The notes under the pieces: generated by a model | Databases searched by the model: none | Told to the model about the DNA's origin: nothing | Seen by the model: the letters and a program-made list of their open reading frames with translations, nothing else | Position numbers and translations under genes: made by a program | Assembly: GCA_023614405.1 (NCBI GenBank) | Contig: CM042690.1 | Location: 662,106,802 to 662,170,801, forward strand | Direction: 5' to 3' | DNA from: Avena insularis | Taxonomy: Eukaryota; Streptophyta; Magnoliopsida; Poales; Poaceae | Length of the DNA stretch: 64,000 nt | Shown here: positions 1-10,958 of the stretch, piece by piece | Layout of the letters: every line of letters begins with the position of its first letter | Numbering within the stretch: position 1 is the first letter of the stretch

Positions 1-87
1 TACACAAGTATATGCTAGTATTTGATATATGGCACAAGCACTAGTAGCTAGGGATGAAAGTGAAGCGAAAAATTTCTTTTTGACTTT

Positions 88-640
88 TTCAAGGAAAATG
101 GAAAATGGAATGAAAATATGGAAACAGAAACGGAATTTTGCCCAATGAAAACGGAAACGAAAACAGAATAGTGTTGAAAATGACATTTCTGTTTCCGTCT
201 AATATGGAATTTCCGTTTAGGGTTAGTGTGCATGGCCAAATCCAACCGATACAAAACATGATCTTTTCAAGCCAATCTTGCAAAGTTGCTCATCCCAGTA
301 CTGGAGACTATGTAATCCCTTGATGCATTCGAGGAGGCTTCCACGAAATGACCATTCCATTATTCTCTTGTAAGCCTAGCACTGTGCTATATATAATCAC
401 GGAATTGTTTTGTTGGTTTTCTAGAATGCTTGAGATTTGTTGCATGATTCCAGGGTTTTCTTTGTCCTGGGTAAAATCTCCACGGTTTCGCGTATGCACC
501 ATAGTCGGTCTGTATCTACTTCCGACAATATCTGCTTCTGTTTTTGTTTTGGGGGTTTCTGTATTCGTTTCTACCTCCGCAAAATAATATGAAAACAAAT
601 GTGGCACCACTCAGTTTCGTTCGTTTCCGCTTCGTTTAGC
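88..640. repeat. GGAAAC/GTTTCC-rich repeat, possibly a transposon remnant
   Basis: Positions 88-230 contain many copies of GAAAACGGAAAC-like motifs, and 531-640 contains the complementary TTTCCG/TTCGTTT motifs. Short motifs repeated near two ends in opposite orientation resemble hAT subterminal repeats, but I cannot see terminal inverted repeats or an 8-bp target duplication. The ORFs here are motif-driven and not believable genes. Confidence 0.25.
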
Positions 641-1243
641 GATAGGTTTATCGGCGGCGCCCATAAAAGTTAATCTAATGCATTGACTGGACCGCTGGTA
701 AATGTTTACCTGAAACGTGTCTTGCGTGTGCCGCCACTAACTCATATATCAGGAGTGTTGCCGCACCGAACGTCAAAGTTGTTATTACAGGTGGCGTTGA
801 GACCCGCGCCCCAATTTTCTTGGGTGTTGCAACCGTGACTGGCCTGAGCTAGCGGCTGGCCGCCTCCATCGCCTCTTTGCGAGCTATAGTCCCTGACAAG
901 GTAACATCACCGCAGGCATCGAGGTGAGCATGAGATCTCGTCGGCCTTGGTGGTCGTTACCTTCTTGAGGACGACAACCTGCTTGAGGTTGCGTTCTTCT
1001 CCTTTCCGCGTAGGCGGAGCCTCTCCCATCCATCTCACCCCCTTGTTTACGCTAACGTCCGTTGGCGGATAAACTTTCTACTATGATAAGAGGGAGAGAG
1101 GAGCCATCCAATGTATTACGTGAAGAGGAAGATGAGTCGGTTGGTGTACTATATGAAAGAGGGAGAGGGATTGATGTCGTTTAGAGCAAGCGCAACATGA
1201 TGAAATCACTGAGCCTAAGAAACCTTAGACCCATGTCTAACCA
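641..1243. other. No recognisable feature
   Basis: No coding region with family resemblance, no clear repeat boundary and no RNA gene is visible. The sequence is mixed in composition and probably old intergenic DNA. Confidence 0.5.
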
Positions 1244-1570
1244 GTGGAGAGAGGGTGGCTAAGAAAAAGATTCCCCACACAGAGCCCAGTACTAGAACAA
1301 TATCCAGCATTGTATTCCATTGTTCACTATAAGGAGGAGACGATCGCTACTGTATTGGAATCTTTTCCATCCAATATAACGTTAAGAAGGGATTTAACTG
1401 GTGTCAGACTTGACTCTTGGATCATGCTGCTACATAGATTGGCACAGGTCCAGTTGACAGATGAGCCAGATGAATTTCGATGGAATCTAACTGAGAACGG
1501 TTCTTTCTCGGTTAGCTCTTTATACAATGCTTTAACTCGGCCAGTAATACTAGACATAGAGCCTAGCTGA
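1244..1570 (+). pseudogene. LINE reverse-transcriptase C-terminal fragment
   Basis: The 108-codon ORF reads like the stretch between the RT core and the zinc-binding domain of plant L1-type LINE ORF2: a segment with RLDSWIMLLHRLAQVQL, then DEFRWNL, then a GSFSVSSLYNAL motif. In complete plant LINEs this is followed by a WK(L/I)K(I/V)P-type zf-RVT domain, which is absent here; the ORF ends at a stop and the next bases are unrelated. It is therefore a decayed internal piece, not a gene. No poly(A) tail or target duplication could be found. Confidence 0.6.
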
Positions 1571-2860
1571 ATAAAAAATCATATCTATCCCCGTGGCTTC
1601 GTTCAGGGGAGGATGAGGAGGAGTTTGGTGGGGAAAATGGACTAGACTGGATCCCACTCGTTGAGCCTAAACAGTGGAGCTCTTTTCTTTCCTTAGACTC
1701 GAGTTCACCTTTTCCCTTAGACACCACCACATGTTGTGCTTGCTCTTAGCCACTAGCGGGTCACTGGTTCTTCTCTATAGACGTGCGTGCTTGATGTGTC
1801 GCGTCAAGCATTTATCAGCGGTGTTGGGGGTGTTGGCATATGTGGTCATGCCCCTGATACTGCCACAATTTGCGGCGTGGGAAGTTTCAACCCCCCTCCG
1901 ATACCTATTTACTGAGGGCGTGGAAACATAGCATCCCTTCTCTACTATTTACAGCCAGTCTAGCGCATGGGGCCTATTCTTCTGGAGGGGTTGCCACCAG
2001 CAGCCCCACGGCACCAATGACATGCTATCAGGGGCGTTGCTTGTTTCTATGCACCGTCAGTATTAATAGCAGCGTGGACATTAGACAGTGCCCCCTATAG
2101 GGTGCCTCCTATAAGTATTTTCCTAGTAGTGAAGATTTTAAGTTGATCTTGACAAACAACACCTTCGGAAGACACCACACTATGCTAAGGAAATATCAAA
2201 TTTTATGCTTTGAAAAGTTGACACTTATGGTTTTGGGGCTAAAAATAATAAGGGATTACAACATATATTGTAGCACTATAAAAAATACCCGATACCCGAC
2301 GGATTTTTGTGCGGCATAAGCGAAAAATAGCTGCAATAGTTGGATACGCAAAGAATGAGCAATCGTGGCACCTTTTTTCTGCGGCAGTCAATTATACGCC
2401 TAAGCACACAGGGTACCTACGGATTTCGGTGTCGTGGTAGGTGTCCAGGTAGGCCGGTGCATTGTAATGCCGTAATAGATGGATGGAGGCATATATTAGT
2501 GTGTCGTACATTGTAATACCACAGCAGAGTGTATCTCACGTTGTTGCCTGGTCAACCAACACACGTTGACTAGTTAGGCTGGTCTCACTTACTGGTTTGA
2601 CCCACCACAGCCAAATTGTTGTGTTCTCTATTATATACTCTTCATCCACATCCACACACCCTTTTCCTACAGCTTTCACTAACACACGGAGGGGACTATA
2701 GAGGCGGCTACCAGCGGCGATATCGAGATGCATAATTCGCAAGGTGCTGAGCACGAACGCCGCACGTGTTCAGCGCGGCGGCAAAGTCCGTGCTTATGTA
2801 ATTTAATTTCTTTTATCTCTTATATTTGAAACACAAATTTGGGGTTTTCTCCATCAGGGC
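1571..2860. other. Gene-poor interval
   Basis: Nothing with a family signature was found. At 2274 the sequence starts CACTATAAAAAA, which looks like a CACTA-transposon terminus, but no matching inverted end was found. A TATA-like stretch at about 2630-2638 and a good 3' splice-site context ending at 2857 lie just before the ORF at 2861 and could belong to its transcript. Confidence 0.35.
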
Positions 2861-3133
2861 ATGGTGCCGAGGTGGATCGAATTGAAAGTTGATGGGTGGA
2901 CCTACATCTTCAAATCAAACTCCGATATACTTTGCAAGTGTGGCCGACAGCTGCATTGCCTAATCACATACGAGAGTGTGAACGTGTGTCACCATGAGCA
3001 AAAGAAGTGCGGCTTTGTCTTTTATGTTGATAAAGAACACTTGTCGGAGCTGCAACGTGTGTTGCTAGCCTTGTGGAAGGACACCGTCCACAACTTGTCT
3101 GAATTATCCGACTCCGACTATGAGAAAACATGA
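2861..3133 (+). CDS. Small GRF-type zinc-finger-like protein (hypothetical)
   Basis: A 90-residue ORF with a Cys pattern like the GRF zinc finger: C25-K-C27-G, then C43 with adjacent His44-His45, then C50-G-F-x-F, followed by an acidic/leucine-rich tail (about 58-90). GRF fingers bind single-stranded nucleic acid in topoisomerase and nuclease families; in grass genomes many short GRF proteins are hypothetical or transposon-associated, so the function is unknown. The ATG follows a strong acceptor-like sequence (ends CATCAG at 2857), so a 5' exon may exist; the ATG at 2728 joined through the visible GT sites gives the wrong phase, so I kept 2861. It could be a pseudogene fragment of a longer protein. 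Confidence 0.4.
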   Translation: MVPRWIELKVDGWTYIFKSNSDILCKCGRQLHCLITYESVNVCHHEQKKCGFVFYVDKEHLSELQRVLLALWKDTVHNLSELSDSDYEKT

Positions 3134-3599
3134 TGCAAGTGAAGCAGGAATTAGAGGACGAAGTGGCTCCTGCGATAAGCGTGATTAAGGCGACGTGCGT
3201 GTCTGTGGCCGAAGCGCTAGACCCGCTTGCGGAAGCTCTAGATTAACTTACTTATGAGTAATATAGCTTTTCAATTTAGACTATGTAGAATATTTATGTA
3301 TATTTTCGGCAAGAATAATATATGACTTTTCAATATAGCTTTCTCTCACTAACCAGCGTGTCCCACCAACAAGTGAACGGCGAATTAGCCTACTATGGAC
3401 CCTCAGAGCTACGGTGGCCCATACTGTTGTATGGCACGACCTAAAGGCTCATCAAAAACCCTAATCCCCATATCTGAATCCTAGTTCCTATATAATACAA
3501 CAAATCCTTACTTCACTCGGTAGCCGCCGCACTCCTAGATCTCCCCACTTTCTCAATAAAAAATTCCCACCCCATCCTCTTCTCTTTTTATTCCCGTCT
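3134..3599. other. Intergenic, with a TATA-like element
   Basis: No gene is visible. TATATAAT near 3488-3496 is followed by pyrimidine-rich sequence and then by the GATC repeat. This could be a promoter and leader of a transcript whose body was split by the retrotransposon at 3747, but no protein can be supported. Confidence 0.3.
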
Positions 3600-3606
3600 C
3601 TATACG

Positions 3607-3741
3607 AGTTAGATCCACGAGCAGATCGACCACAAGTAGATCGACCGCGAGCAGATCCACTATGCGGAAGATCGACTGCGCGGAGATCCACCGCATGGAA
3701 GATCGACCGCGGGTAGATCCACCGCACGGAACATGGTGGAG
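3607..3741 (+). repeat. Degenerate tandem repeat (unit about 15-17 bp), left part
   Basis: About nine units of the form GATC(G/C)ACCGC followed by a variable GCGGAA/GAGCA-like part lie in a row. Similar units (AGATCCACC...) resume at 10163 directly after the retrotransposon, so the array was one block before the insertion. Confidence 0.6.
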
Positions 3742-3746
3742 AGGAA

Positions 3747-5158
3747 TGATGTCTACGCACTTCTATTCTTGTAGACAGTTGTTGGGCCTCCAAGTGCAGA
3801 GGTTTGTAGAACAGCAACAAGTTTTCCCTTAAGTGGATTACCCAAGGTTTATCGAACTCAGGGAGGAAGTGGTCAAAGGTATTCCCTCTCAAGCAATCCT
3901 GCAATCAAGATACAAGAAGTCTCTTGTATCCCCAACACACTCAATACACTTGTCAGGTGTATAGGTGCACTAGTTCAGCGAAGAGATAGTGAAATACAAG
4001 TGGTATGGATAATTATAAGTGGTAACGGTGATAGAATATAGCTTGATGGCGTGGAAGAGAAGGCAAACTGAAATAAAGATAGAAGCAAGCAAACATGTAA
4101 TAGATCTAATAGCAAACGGTGTATCAATGCTTAGAAATAAGGCCTAGGGATCATACTTTCACTAGTGAACGCTCTCATATAAATATATCATCTTCATGAT
4201 ACTACTCTTAACTACTCTCCGGTTGGACACTCTAATCGATGGTAGGGCTATAACAGCACACCTCAAAGTAAGTCTTTCCCATCTAGAAAACCCCACACTG
4301 TCACCTTGAGCACTAGATGGTTCCAACAAACACCACAATTTCATAAAGATATCCAACTCCAAATATAACTCATAACAAGTATTTGTAATCTCTAGCCTAA
4401 GTGCCACCATGGTATGCACGCTGTCACTTTCACGCACATGGGGAGAGCATAGATCTATTAAAGCACTTGAGTAGCAAGGTAGATCTATAGATTACAAGCT
4501 CATGATCACAATATGATCATGCATAGATAGAGAGATGAACACATAGCTACCGGTACAACCCTTAGCCTCGAGAGAGAACTACTCCCTCCTCATCATGGGA
4601 ATCAGCAATGGTGATGGAGATGGTGGTGGAGATCGATGGAGATGGCTCCGGGGGCACTTCCTCGTCCCGGCAGGGTGTCGAAACAGAGACTTTCTGTCCC
4701 CCAAATCTCTCCTTCGATGGCGGCGGTGCTGCGGAACTTTTCGTGGACTTATGATTGAGTCTCTAGGGTTTTGGTATCGGGAGGCTCTTATAGGCGAAGG
4801 AGGAAAGGTCGGTGGCCAGCCAGGGGGCCCACACCATGCCCTAGCGCGACCTAGGCTGGTCCGCGCCAAAGGGGGGTGGCCACCCTGTGGCCCCTCTCTG
4901 ACTCTCCTTTTGGCTCCGTGAGTCTTCCGGGAAAATAGTAACTTTGGCTTTTGTCCCGTCCAATTCCGAGAATATTCATTTTCTGACTTTCTGGAACCAA
5001 AAACAACAGAAAACAGGCAACTGGCACTTTGGCATCTTGTTAATAGGTTAGTCCAAGAAATCATATGAAAAGTACTCCAAAGGGTGGACAAAACACAAGA
5101 AAGTAGATAAAACCAAGAATGGAACATCAAAAATTATAGATACATTTGCAATGTATCA
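3747..5158 (-). repeat. 3' LTR of the minus-strand element
   Basis: Matches the LTR at 8741-10157 over its full length. In element orientation it starts TGATACATTGCAAATG and ends TAGACATCA. A TATA-like CCTATAAGAGCC (complement near 4785-4800) followed by AAACCCTAGAG gives a plausible LTR promoter. The ORFs across 4579-5130 occur identically in both LTRs and are not genes. Confidence 0.92.
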
Positions 5159-5175
5159 ACATCCCCAAGCTTAAC
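5159..5175 (-). other. Polypurine tract
   Basis: On the minus strand the sequence immediately upstream of the 3' LTR is AAGCTTGGGGATGT, the purine-rich primer for plus-strand DNA synthesis. The same tract precedes the LTRs at 41180, 46598 and, in a variant form, 63243 (minus). Confidence 0.8.
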
Positions 5176-7808
5176 TCCTGCTCGTCCTCGAGTAGGTAAG
5201 TGATAAAAAGAAAGAATAATTTTTGAGGTGACATGCACCATCATAAACTTGATCAAAGTATTTGTAAAACATTCAAATCTGGGATCATAGTACTTCAATC
5301 ATAACATGAAAGACAAAGTTCTTGCAATAAGCAAAGAAACTATGATGCAACATGAAAAGGCACAAACAAATACTTCATGAGTAACAATGCTTTGCAAGAC
5401 GTTTGTTTGTTTCACATATAGAAAACATAGCATAATAGTATTCAGCTTGTCCCTCATAGAGTAGCAAATATAAATGCATAGGACACCTTCAAAGTTCATA
5501 AGAGTGACTAGATACAAATAGTTTAAAACAAGCAATATCAAGTTATGCATCTATCAACTAGTCTTGGGACAATGCACATAGAACTAAGAATGGCCACTAT
5601 GCTCTCAAAGTAGGTGCATAAAGATTGAAGGTGGAGACTCAATATAATGATGGAAGAAAGTCCTTCATAGAAGGAAGTAGGGATTCAAGTGTCATAAAGA
5701 GCTTACAAAAATTATGGTACTTATAGCTTTCAGCTCTCATTGCTCCTATCATAAGCATCTTGAAGTGATTAAGGTTAAAGTGAACAAACTATGGTGTACA
5801 TGCTTGACGAAGTATAAGTTAGAAATCTCATGTCCCTTGAATACGAGGGCCGCTCCTCATGCTACTCAATTTTAGTCACCGGTAAGTTCTTGTCATCGTA
5901 AGTACATGTGTATCATAGAGAACCACCAACGGGGTACCTCTTGCCCGATGATACGGAAGAATCCCCATATCAAAATGACAAGGCAAGCAGACAACGAGCA
6001 TCTCAGCAATCTTCTTATTTACCATGGGAATATGGTGCTTTTTTTCTCTCTTTCCTCTTTTCATAATCTCTTTTTTTTCTCTTTTCTCTTTTTTCTCAAT
6101 ATAGGACTCTTTTTTATAAGAAGAATGCTTCATAGACAACTCATTATGGTTACGCTGCAGGTTTCCATCATGTCAGCATGGATTAGACCAGCGGCCCAGG
6201 CGTTTTTCTAACACATATACATAACTCCATGGACTTACAAGCTCCCCTTTCATTTCACACCGATGACATCCATAGACAAAAGAGCATGATATCAACTAGG
6301 TACAAGTACCAAGTGCAATGTTGAAAGCGTTCTCCATGAAAGTATGGTTCTGCTAATTCCCAACAAATAAGTGCAAACATATACAACATAGACGACACAA
6401 TGGTTCAAGTTTATTAAGGGCAAGAAAAGTAAAGTGTGCCATCAAGTTCGTGAGAGCTTTAATCACTAGTTTTCTCATAACAAGTTTAATTTGGAAGGTA
6501 AACAAAAGCATGAATATACTTGGAATAGCATAAGCTAGTAGGTAGGTATGGTAGACTCTTTAGAATAACTTGGTTTAGGGAGTTGGAATCATGAGTGGAA
6601 CTCATACTTGGTTGTGGAGGCTAGCAAAAGACTGGGAGCGACAAACTAAGAGAGCAATAATAGCCATAATCATGCAGAGCGACAAAACATCATTGATCAA
6701 AGCATAAAGTGATACTACAAGTTGAAAAATAAAGGATCATAAAGGCTTATGGTGACTTGAGATAGTCATAACATGGTGTGAGCATGCGCCAAGTCAACCC
6801 AAATAAAGCATCAAAGGAGAATACCACTATGCTATGCTTTAATATGCTAAAACAACGCATGATTCATCCAAGGCAAATTAAGCAATCTCAATTGTTTATA
6901 AAAAGTCATGCTACAACAAAGAATACTAAGCATAAATCCAAAACAATATCAAGCATGGCATGACAAAGCATAGGCCACAGACAAAAACAAGCTCTTTTTA
7001 CCACATAAGTATGAACTTTCCTACTCTTTTCTAAACCAAACCAAACTATTTGCAAACCAATGTATGAAAGAGGGGTCCCAACCAATTTATTCAGCAAACT
7101 AAGCAAACAAAAGCAAACGAAAAAACAAAATGAGAACAAGCTTTGACGCTTGTACTTCTTGGATATTTCTTGGGGTGACACGCGTGGCATCCCCAAGCTT
7201 GAGCTTTAGTCCATCCTTCATCTCATTACTCATTCCTTCCATACACTTGAAAATTTTCCTTCATACAAAACTTCACACAATCTTTATTAGCAATATTAGT
7301 GCACTCAAGATAAATAAGTCTTAAGGTTTAATTCTAACACCAACTAAACTTCCATTAAAACACTAGCTACTGTAGCACTTTCCTTAAAAAGCTCAATTCC
7401 CCAAAAGAACTCAAAAAGAAACCAACAAGAAGCAAATGCAGAAAATGGCAGAAATTTGTCAAAACAGACTAGCAGGTAAAGACGAATTTTTTTGAAGACC
7501 TTTTGTTGCTCAAATCAAAAAATGTTGAACTAACGAAAGTTAGATAACAACCTGGGGCATAAGCACAAAAATTCACGGCTCAAAAAGATGTTCAGAGATT
7601 TTACACGAATTTTTACGGTGAAGCACAGAAATCTGTTTCGGGACAGCAACTTTCTCAATCATTACTTCTCTCTCACTAGAGGTTACTCTTGACACAAAAA
7701 GCAAATAAAAAGGATAAGGAGTGGTTATTACAGAGGTAATAACTTTCAAGACTCATCTAAAACTCTTGGGTTATCTCCCAACAAGTACTTTTGTTTAACG
7801 CCTTTAAG
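5176..7808 (-). other. Conserved non-coding internal region of the element
   Basis: About 2.6 kb without a long ORF. It is clearly homologous, in opposite orientation, to 43850-46590, and its left part to 63250-64000. Contained landmarks include a pyrimidine-rich stretch at 6040-6110 and the segment around 5840-5960 that recurs nearly unchanged at 63880-64000. A short ORF at 5299-5550 (minus, 83 codons) has a recognisable counterpart at 46204-46437. The role could be packaging or RNA structure, or simply decayed pol/env-position sequence. Confidence 0.75.
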
Positions 7809-8606
7809 TTAGGCATGATAGTTTGAGAAGATGCTCACATAAAAATATGAATTGAAGTAAAAGAGAGCATTAAGAAGCAAATTCAAAGCACATTTAAGTC
7901 TAACCCACTTCCTATGCATAGGAATCTTGTAAAGAAACAAGTTATGAAAGCACAAAGCAACAATCATAGTAAAGCAAAACAAGTTCAACTTCAAGACTTT
8001 CAACATAAAGAGGGGAAACTTAATATTATTGAGATGCATAAAACCATGTTTCCCTCTCTCATAATAACTTTTAGTAGCATTATTAATAAACTTAACAATA
8101 TAAATATCACATGAAATATTCTTATCATGAGCCACATGCATAAAAGAATTAATACTCTCCACATAAGCATAGTCATTCTTATTAATTGTACTGGGAGCAA
8201 ATTCAATAAAATAGCTATCATTATTGTTCTCATCGCCATAATCATCAAATATAGGAGGCATATTGTAATCATAATTAACTTCCTCCTCAATAGTAGGTGG
8301 ACTGAAAATATCATATTCATCATTGTAATCATCATATATTGGAGGTTTTGTATCATCATAAGCAATAGAATAGCTATCTTCCAAAGCTGGGGAACTAAAA
8401 ATATCATTTTCATAAAAACTAGCTTCCCCAAGCTTAGACTGTTCCATTGCATTAGCAATAATGGTGTCCAAAGAATTCATACTAACAACATTGCTATTAG
8501 CATGCAAATAGAGTTCCATAGGTTTTTTAATTTTCTCTTCAAACACTTCATGTCCTAACTCAAAATAAATACTATAAAGCTCTCTAATTTTGTTGTTGTT
8601 TTCCAT
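7809..8606 (-). CDS. 265-residue ORF of a pol-less Athila-like element
   Basis: First ORF downstream of the 5' LTR and primer-binding site of the 3747-10157 element. Residues 1-60 are basic/helical (starting MENNNKIRELYS); about 65-145 are very acidic with repeated PPIYDDY / PPIFDDY / SPP(T/A) units; about 165-190 contain SCDIYIVKF and SYYERGK; about 190-235 form a hydrophobic, possibly membrane-spanning, stretch (FPLFMLKVLKLNLF onward), and the C terminus is basic then hydrophobic. The SYYERGK module also occurs at 51826-52179 in another element, so it is a conserved family feature. The SCD sits where Athila proteases have their catalytic Asp, but no protease fold remains visible. No enzymatic function can be assigned. 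Confidence 0.6.
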   Translation of the reverse strand: MENNNKIRELYSIYFELGHEVFEEKIKKPMELYLHANSNVVSMNSLDTIIANAMEQSKLGEASFYENDIFSSPALEDSYSIAYDDTKPPIYDDYNDEYDIFSPPTIEEEVNYDYNMPPIFDDYGDENNNDSYFIEFAPSTINKNDYAYVESINSFMHVAHDKNISCDIYIVKFINNATKSYYERGKHGFMHLNNIKFPLFMLKVLKLNLFCFTMIVALCFHNLFLYKIPMHRKWVRLKCALNLLLNALFYFNSYFYVSIFSNYHA

Positions 8607-8712
8607 TAAGCCTAACTAGTGAAAACAAGAAACAAAAAGACAAAATTGCAGAATCTAAAGGAAATAACTTCGAGCACTCACACCGGAGGATGTGAGTACC
8701 TTTTACCTTACC

Positions 8713-8730
8713 TCCCCGGCAACGGCGCCA
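8713..8730 (-). other. Primer-binding region
   Basis: On the minus strand TGGCGCCGTTGCCGGGGA lies ten bases inside the 5' LTR. The same sequence follows the LTRs ending at 42750 and (mutated to TAGCGCCG) 50711, as expected for a tRNA-primed Gypsy family. Confidence 0.8.
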
Positions 8731-8740
8731 GAAAATAGCT

Positions 8741-10157
8741 TGATGTCTACGCACTTCTATTCTTGTAGACAGTTGTTGGACCTCCAAGTGCAGAGGTTTG
8801 TAGAACAGCAGCAAGTTTTCCCTTAAGTGGATTACCTAAGATTTATCGAACTCAGGGAGGAAGTGGTCAAAGGTATTCCCTCTCAAGCAATCCTGTAATC
8901 AAGATACAAGAAGTCTCTTGTGCCCCTAACACACCCAATACACTTGTCAGGTGTATAGGTGCACTAGTTCGGTGAAGAGATAGTGAAATACAAGTGGTAT
9001 GGATAATTATAAGTGGTAACGGTGATAGAAGATAGCTTGATGGCGTGGAAGAGACTAAAGGCAAACTGAAATAAAGATAGAAGCAAGCAAACATGTAATA
9101 GATCTAATAGCAAACGGTGTATCAATGCTTAGAAACAAGGCCTAGGGATCATACTTTCACTAGTGAATACTCTCATATAAATATATCATCTTCATGATAC
9201 TACTCTTAACTACTCTCCGGTTGGACACTCTAATCGATGGTAGGGCTATAACAGCACACCTCAAAGTAAGTCTTTCCTATCTAGAAAACCCAACACCGTC
9301 ACCTTGAGCACTAGATGGTTCCAACAAACACCACAATTTCATAAAGACATCCAACTCCAAATATAACTCATAACAAGTATTTGTAATCTCTAGCCTAAGT
9401 GCCACCATGGTATGCACGCTGTCACTTTCACACACATGGGGAGAGCAGAGATCTATTAAAGCACTTGAGTAGCAAGGTAGATCTATAGATTACAAGCTCA
9501 TGATCACAATATGATCATGCATAGAGAGAGAGAGATGAACACATATCTACCGGTAGAACCCTTAGCCTCGAGAGAGAACTACTCCCTCCTCATCATGGAA
9601 ATCAGCAATGGTGATGGAGATGGTGGTGGAGATCGATGGAGATGGCTCCGTGGGCACTTCCTCGTCCCGGCAGGGTGCCGAAACAGAGACTTTCTGTCCC
9701 CCAAATCTCCCCTTCGGTGGCGGCTGCGTTGCAGAACTTTTCGTGGACTTCTGATTGACTCTCTAGGGTTTTGGTATCGGGAGGCTCTTATAGGCGAAGG
9801 AGGCAAGGTCGGTGGCCAGCCAGGGGGCCCACACCATGCCCTGACGCGACCTAGGCTGGTCCGCGCCAAGGGGGTGTGGCCACCCTGTGGCCTCTCTCTG
9901 ACTCTCCTTCTGGCTCTGTGAGTCTTCCGGAAAAATAGTAACTTTGGCTTTTGTCCCGTCCAATTCCGAGAATATTCATTTTCTGACTTCCTGGAACCAA
10001 AAACAACAGAAAAAAGGCAACTGGTACTGTGGCATCTTGTTAATAGGTTAGTCCAAGAAATCATATGAAAAGTACTCCAAAGGTGAATAAAACACAAGAA
10101 AGTAGATAAAATCAAGCATGGAACATCAAAAATTATAGATACATTTGCAATGTATCA
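8741..10157 (-). repeat. 5' LTR of the minus-strand element
   Basis: Partner of the LTR at 3747-5158, same termini, same TATA-like and leader sequences. It ends directly at the target duplication AGGAC. Confidence 0.92.
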
Positions 10158-10162
10158 AGGAC

Positions 10163-10310
10163 TTGAGGATCCACCTATAGAGGAAGATGGTGGCAATGCC
10201 TTGAAGATCCACCGCGGGGAAGATGGTCGCCAGCGCCCTGCAGATCCACCTCGAGAAAGATGGACGGGGCGTTGTAGATCCACCACGCGGGAGATGGTGG
10301 CCGTCGCCTT
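10163..10310 (+). repeat. Degenerate GATCCACC tandem repeat, right part
   Basis: Five spaced units containing GATCCACC followed by GAAGATGG-type sequence. This continues the array seen at 3607-3741 and was separated from it by the retrotransposon. Confidence 0.55.
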
Positions 10311-10958
10311 CGTTATCTGCTTCACCACCACTGTCAACAAAGTGAAGAAAAAAATTAGTGTAATAAGGTTAGGTGGTTATGTTAGATAAATGTTTACTGT
10401 ATTTTTCTAATCGTTCTTCATTTTAAAATTGGACCGTTACTCAAGTGCAATAATAAAATATAATATAATAAAATATAATGTAATAAGTTTTAAGTTTTGA
10501 AATAAAATAAAATTTTATATCTTAAACAACCCGTGCATCATAGTCTATTTATATTAGCAACTAATTACTTATTATTAATATAATTAACTTTCGGTGATGC
10601 TGGACGCTATAACACGACAAATAATTTGCGGTTACCATAACACTAAAGTCCCACAGTCTTCAGTAATATAATGAAGCGTATTCTCTGCCGCGTCGCGGAA
10701 GTGCTAGCTCGGCGGATCATGTTGTGCCGAGCCAAAAAATCCGTCGCCGTTGCAGCATCCCGACATAGTTATCACTGGTGACTTTTCTTACCGCGCTAGC
10801 GCGAGCGCGACGAGTAAAACTGTGCCTCCGGCGTCTATAAGCGTCAGGGCCCGAGCTCCGGATTACTAAGATTGACTTAAACTCCACAAATAAGCACAAT
10901 TATGAATTATTTAAATTACATTCACGCCTTTTTTGGTTTTACCGCATGATAACTTGTA
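10311..10958. other. AT-rich intergenic sequence
   Basis: An AT-rich block (about 10430-10540, rich in AATATAATA) and a short GC-rich stretch at 10680-10860. No gene or transposon end is recognisable. Confidence 0.4.

Larger units (their letters stand above)
3747..10157 (-). mobile_element. Complete pol-less LTR retrotransposon (Athila/Sabrina-like Gypsy)
   Basis: Two LTRs of about 1.41 kb (3747-5158 and 8741-10157) begin and end with TG...CA in minus orientation and differ only at scattered positions. Inside are a primer-binding region next to the right LTR, a polypurine tract next to the left LTR, one ORF of 265 codons, and a long non-coding segment. Flanks are AGGAA (3742-3746) and AGGAC (10158-10162), a 4/5 match expected for a 5-bp target duplication with one later mutation. 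No protease, reverse transcriptase or integrase is present, so mobility would need enzymes from another element. Similarity of LTR start and internal region to the plus-strand copy at 41180 places both in one superfamily. Confidence 0.9.

Noticed and set aside
1674..2100. ORFs 1674-1931 and 1870-2100
   Set aside because: Overlap in different frames, lack motifs and have no start context or splice support.
2274..2300. CACTA transposon terminus (CACTATAAAAAA)
   Set aside because: No inverted partner, no 3-bp duplication and no transposase found; left as a possibility only.
4579..5130. 183-codon ORF inside an LTR (and its copy at 9579-10115)
   Set aside because: Occurs in both LTRs, overlaps the LTR promoter and leader, and has no family resemblance.
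6778..6963. Antisense ORF conserved with 44810-44995
   Set aside because: Follows from homology of the two internal regions; no independent sign of coding.
10150..10389. 79-codon ORF starting at the retrotransposon border
   Set aside because: Starts inside the LTR and runs through the GATCCACC repeat; an artefact of the junction.
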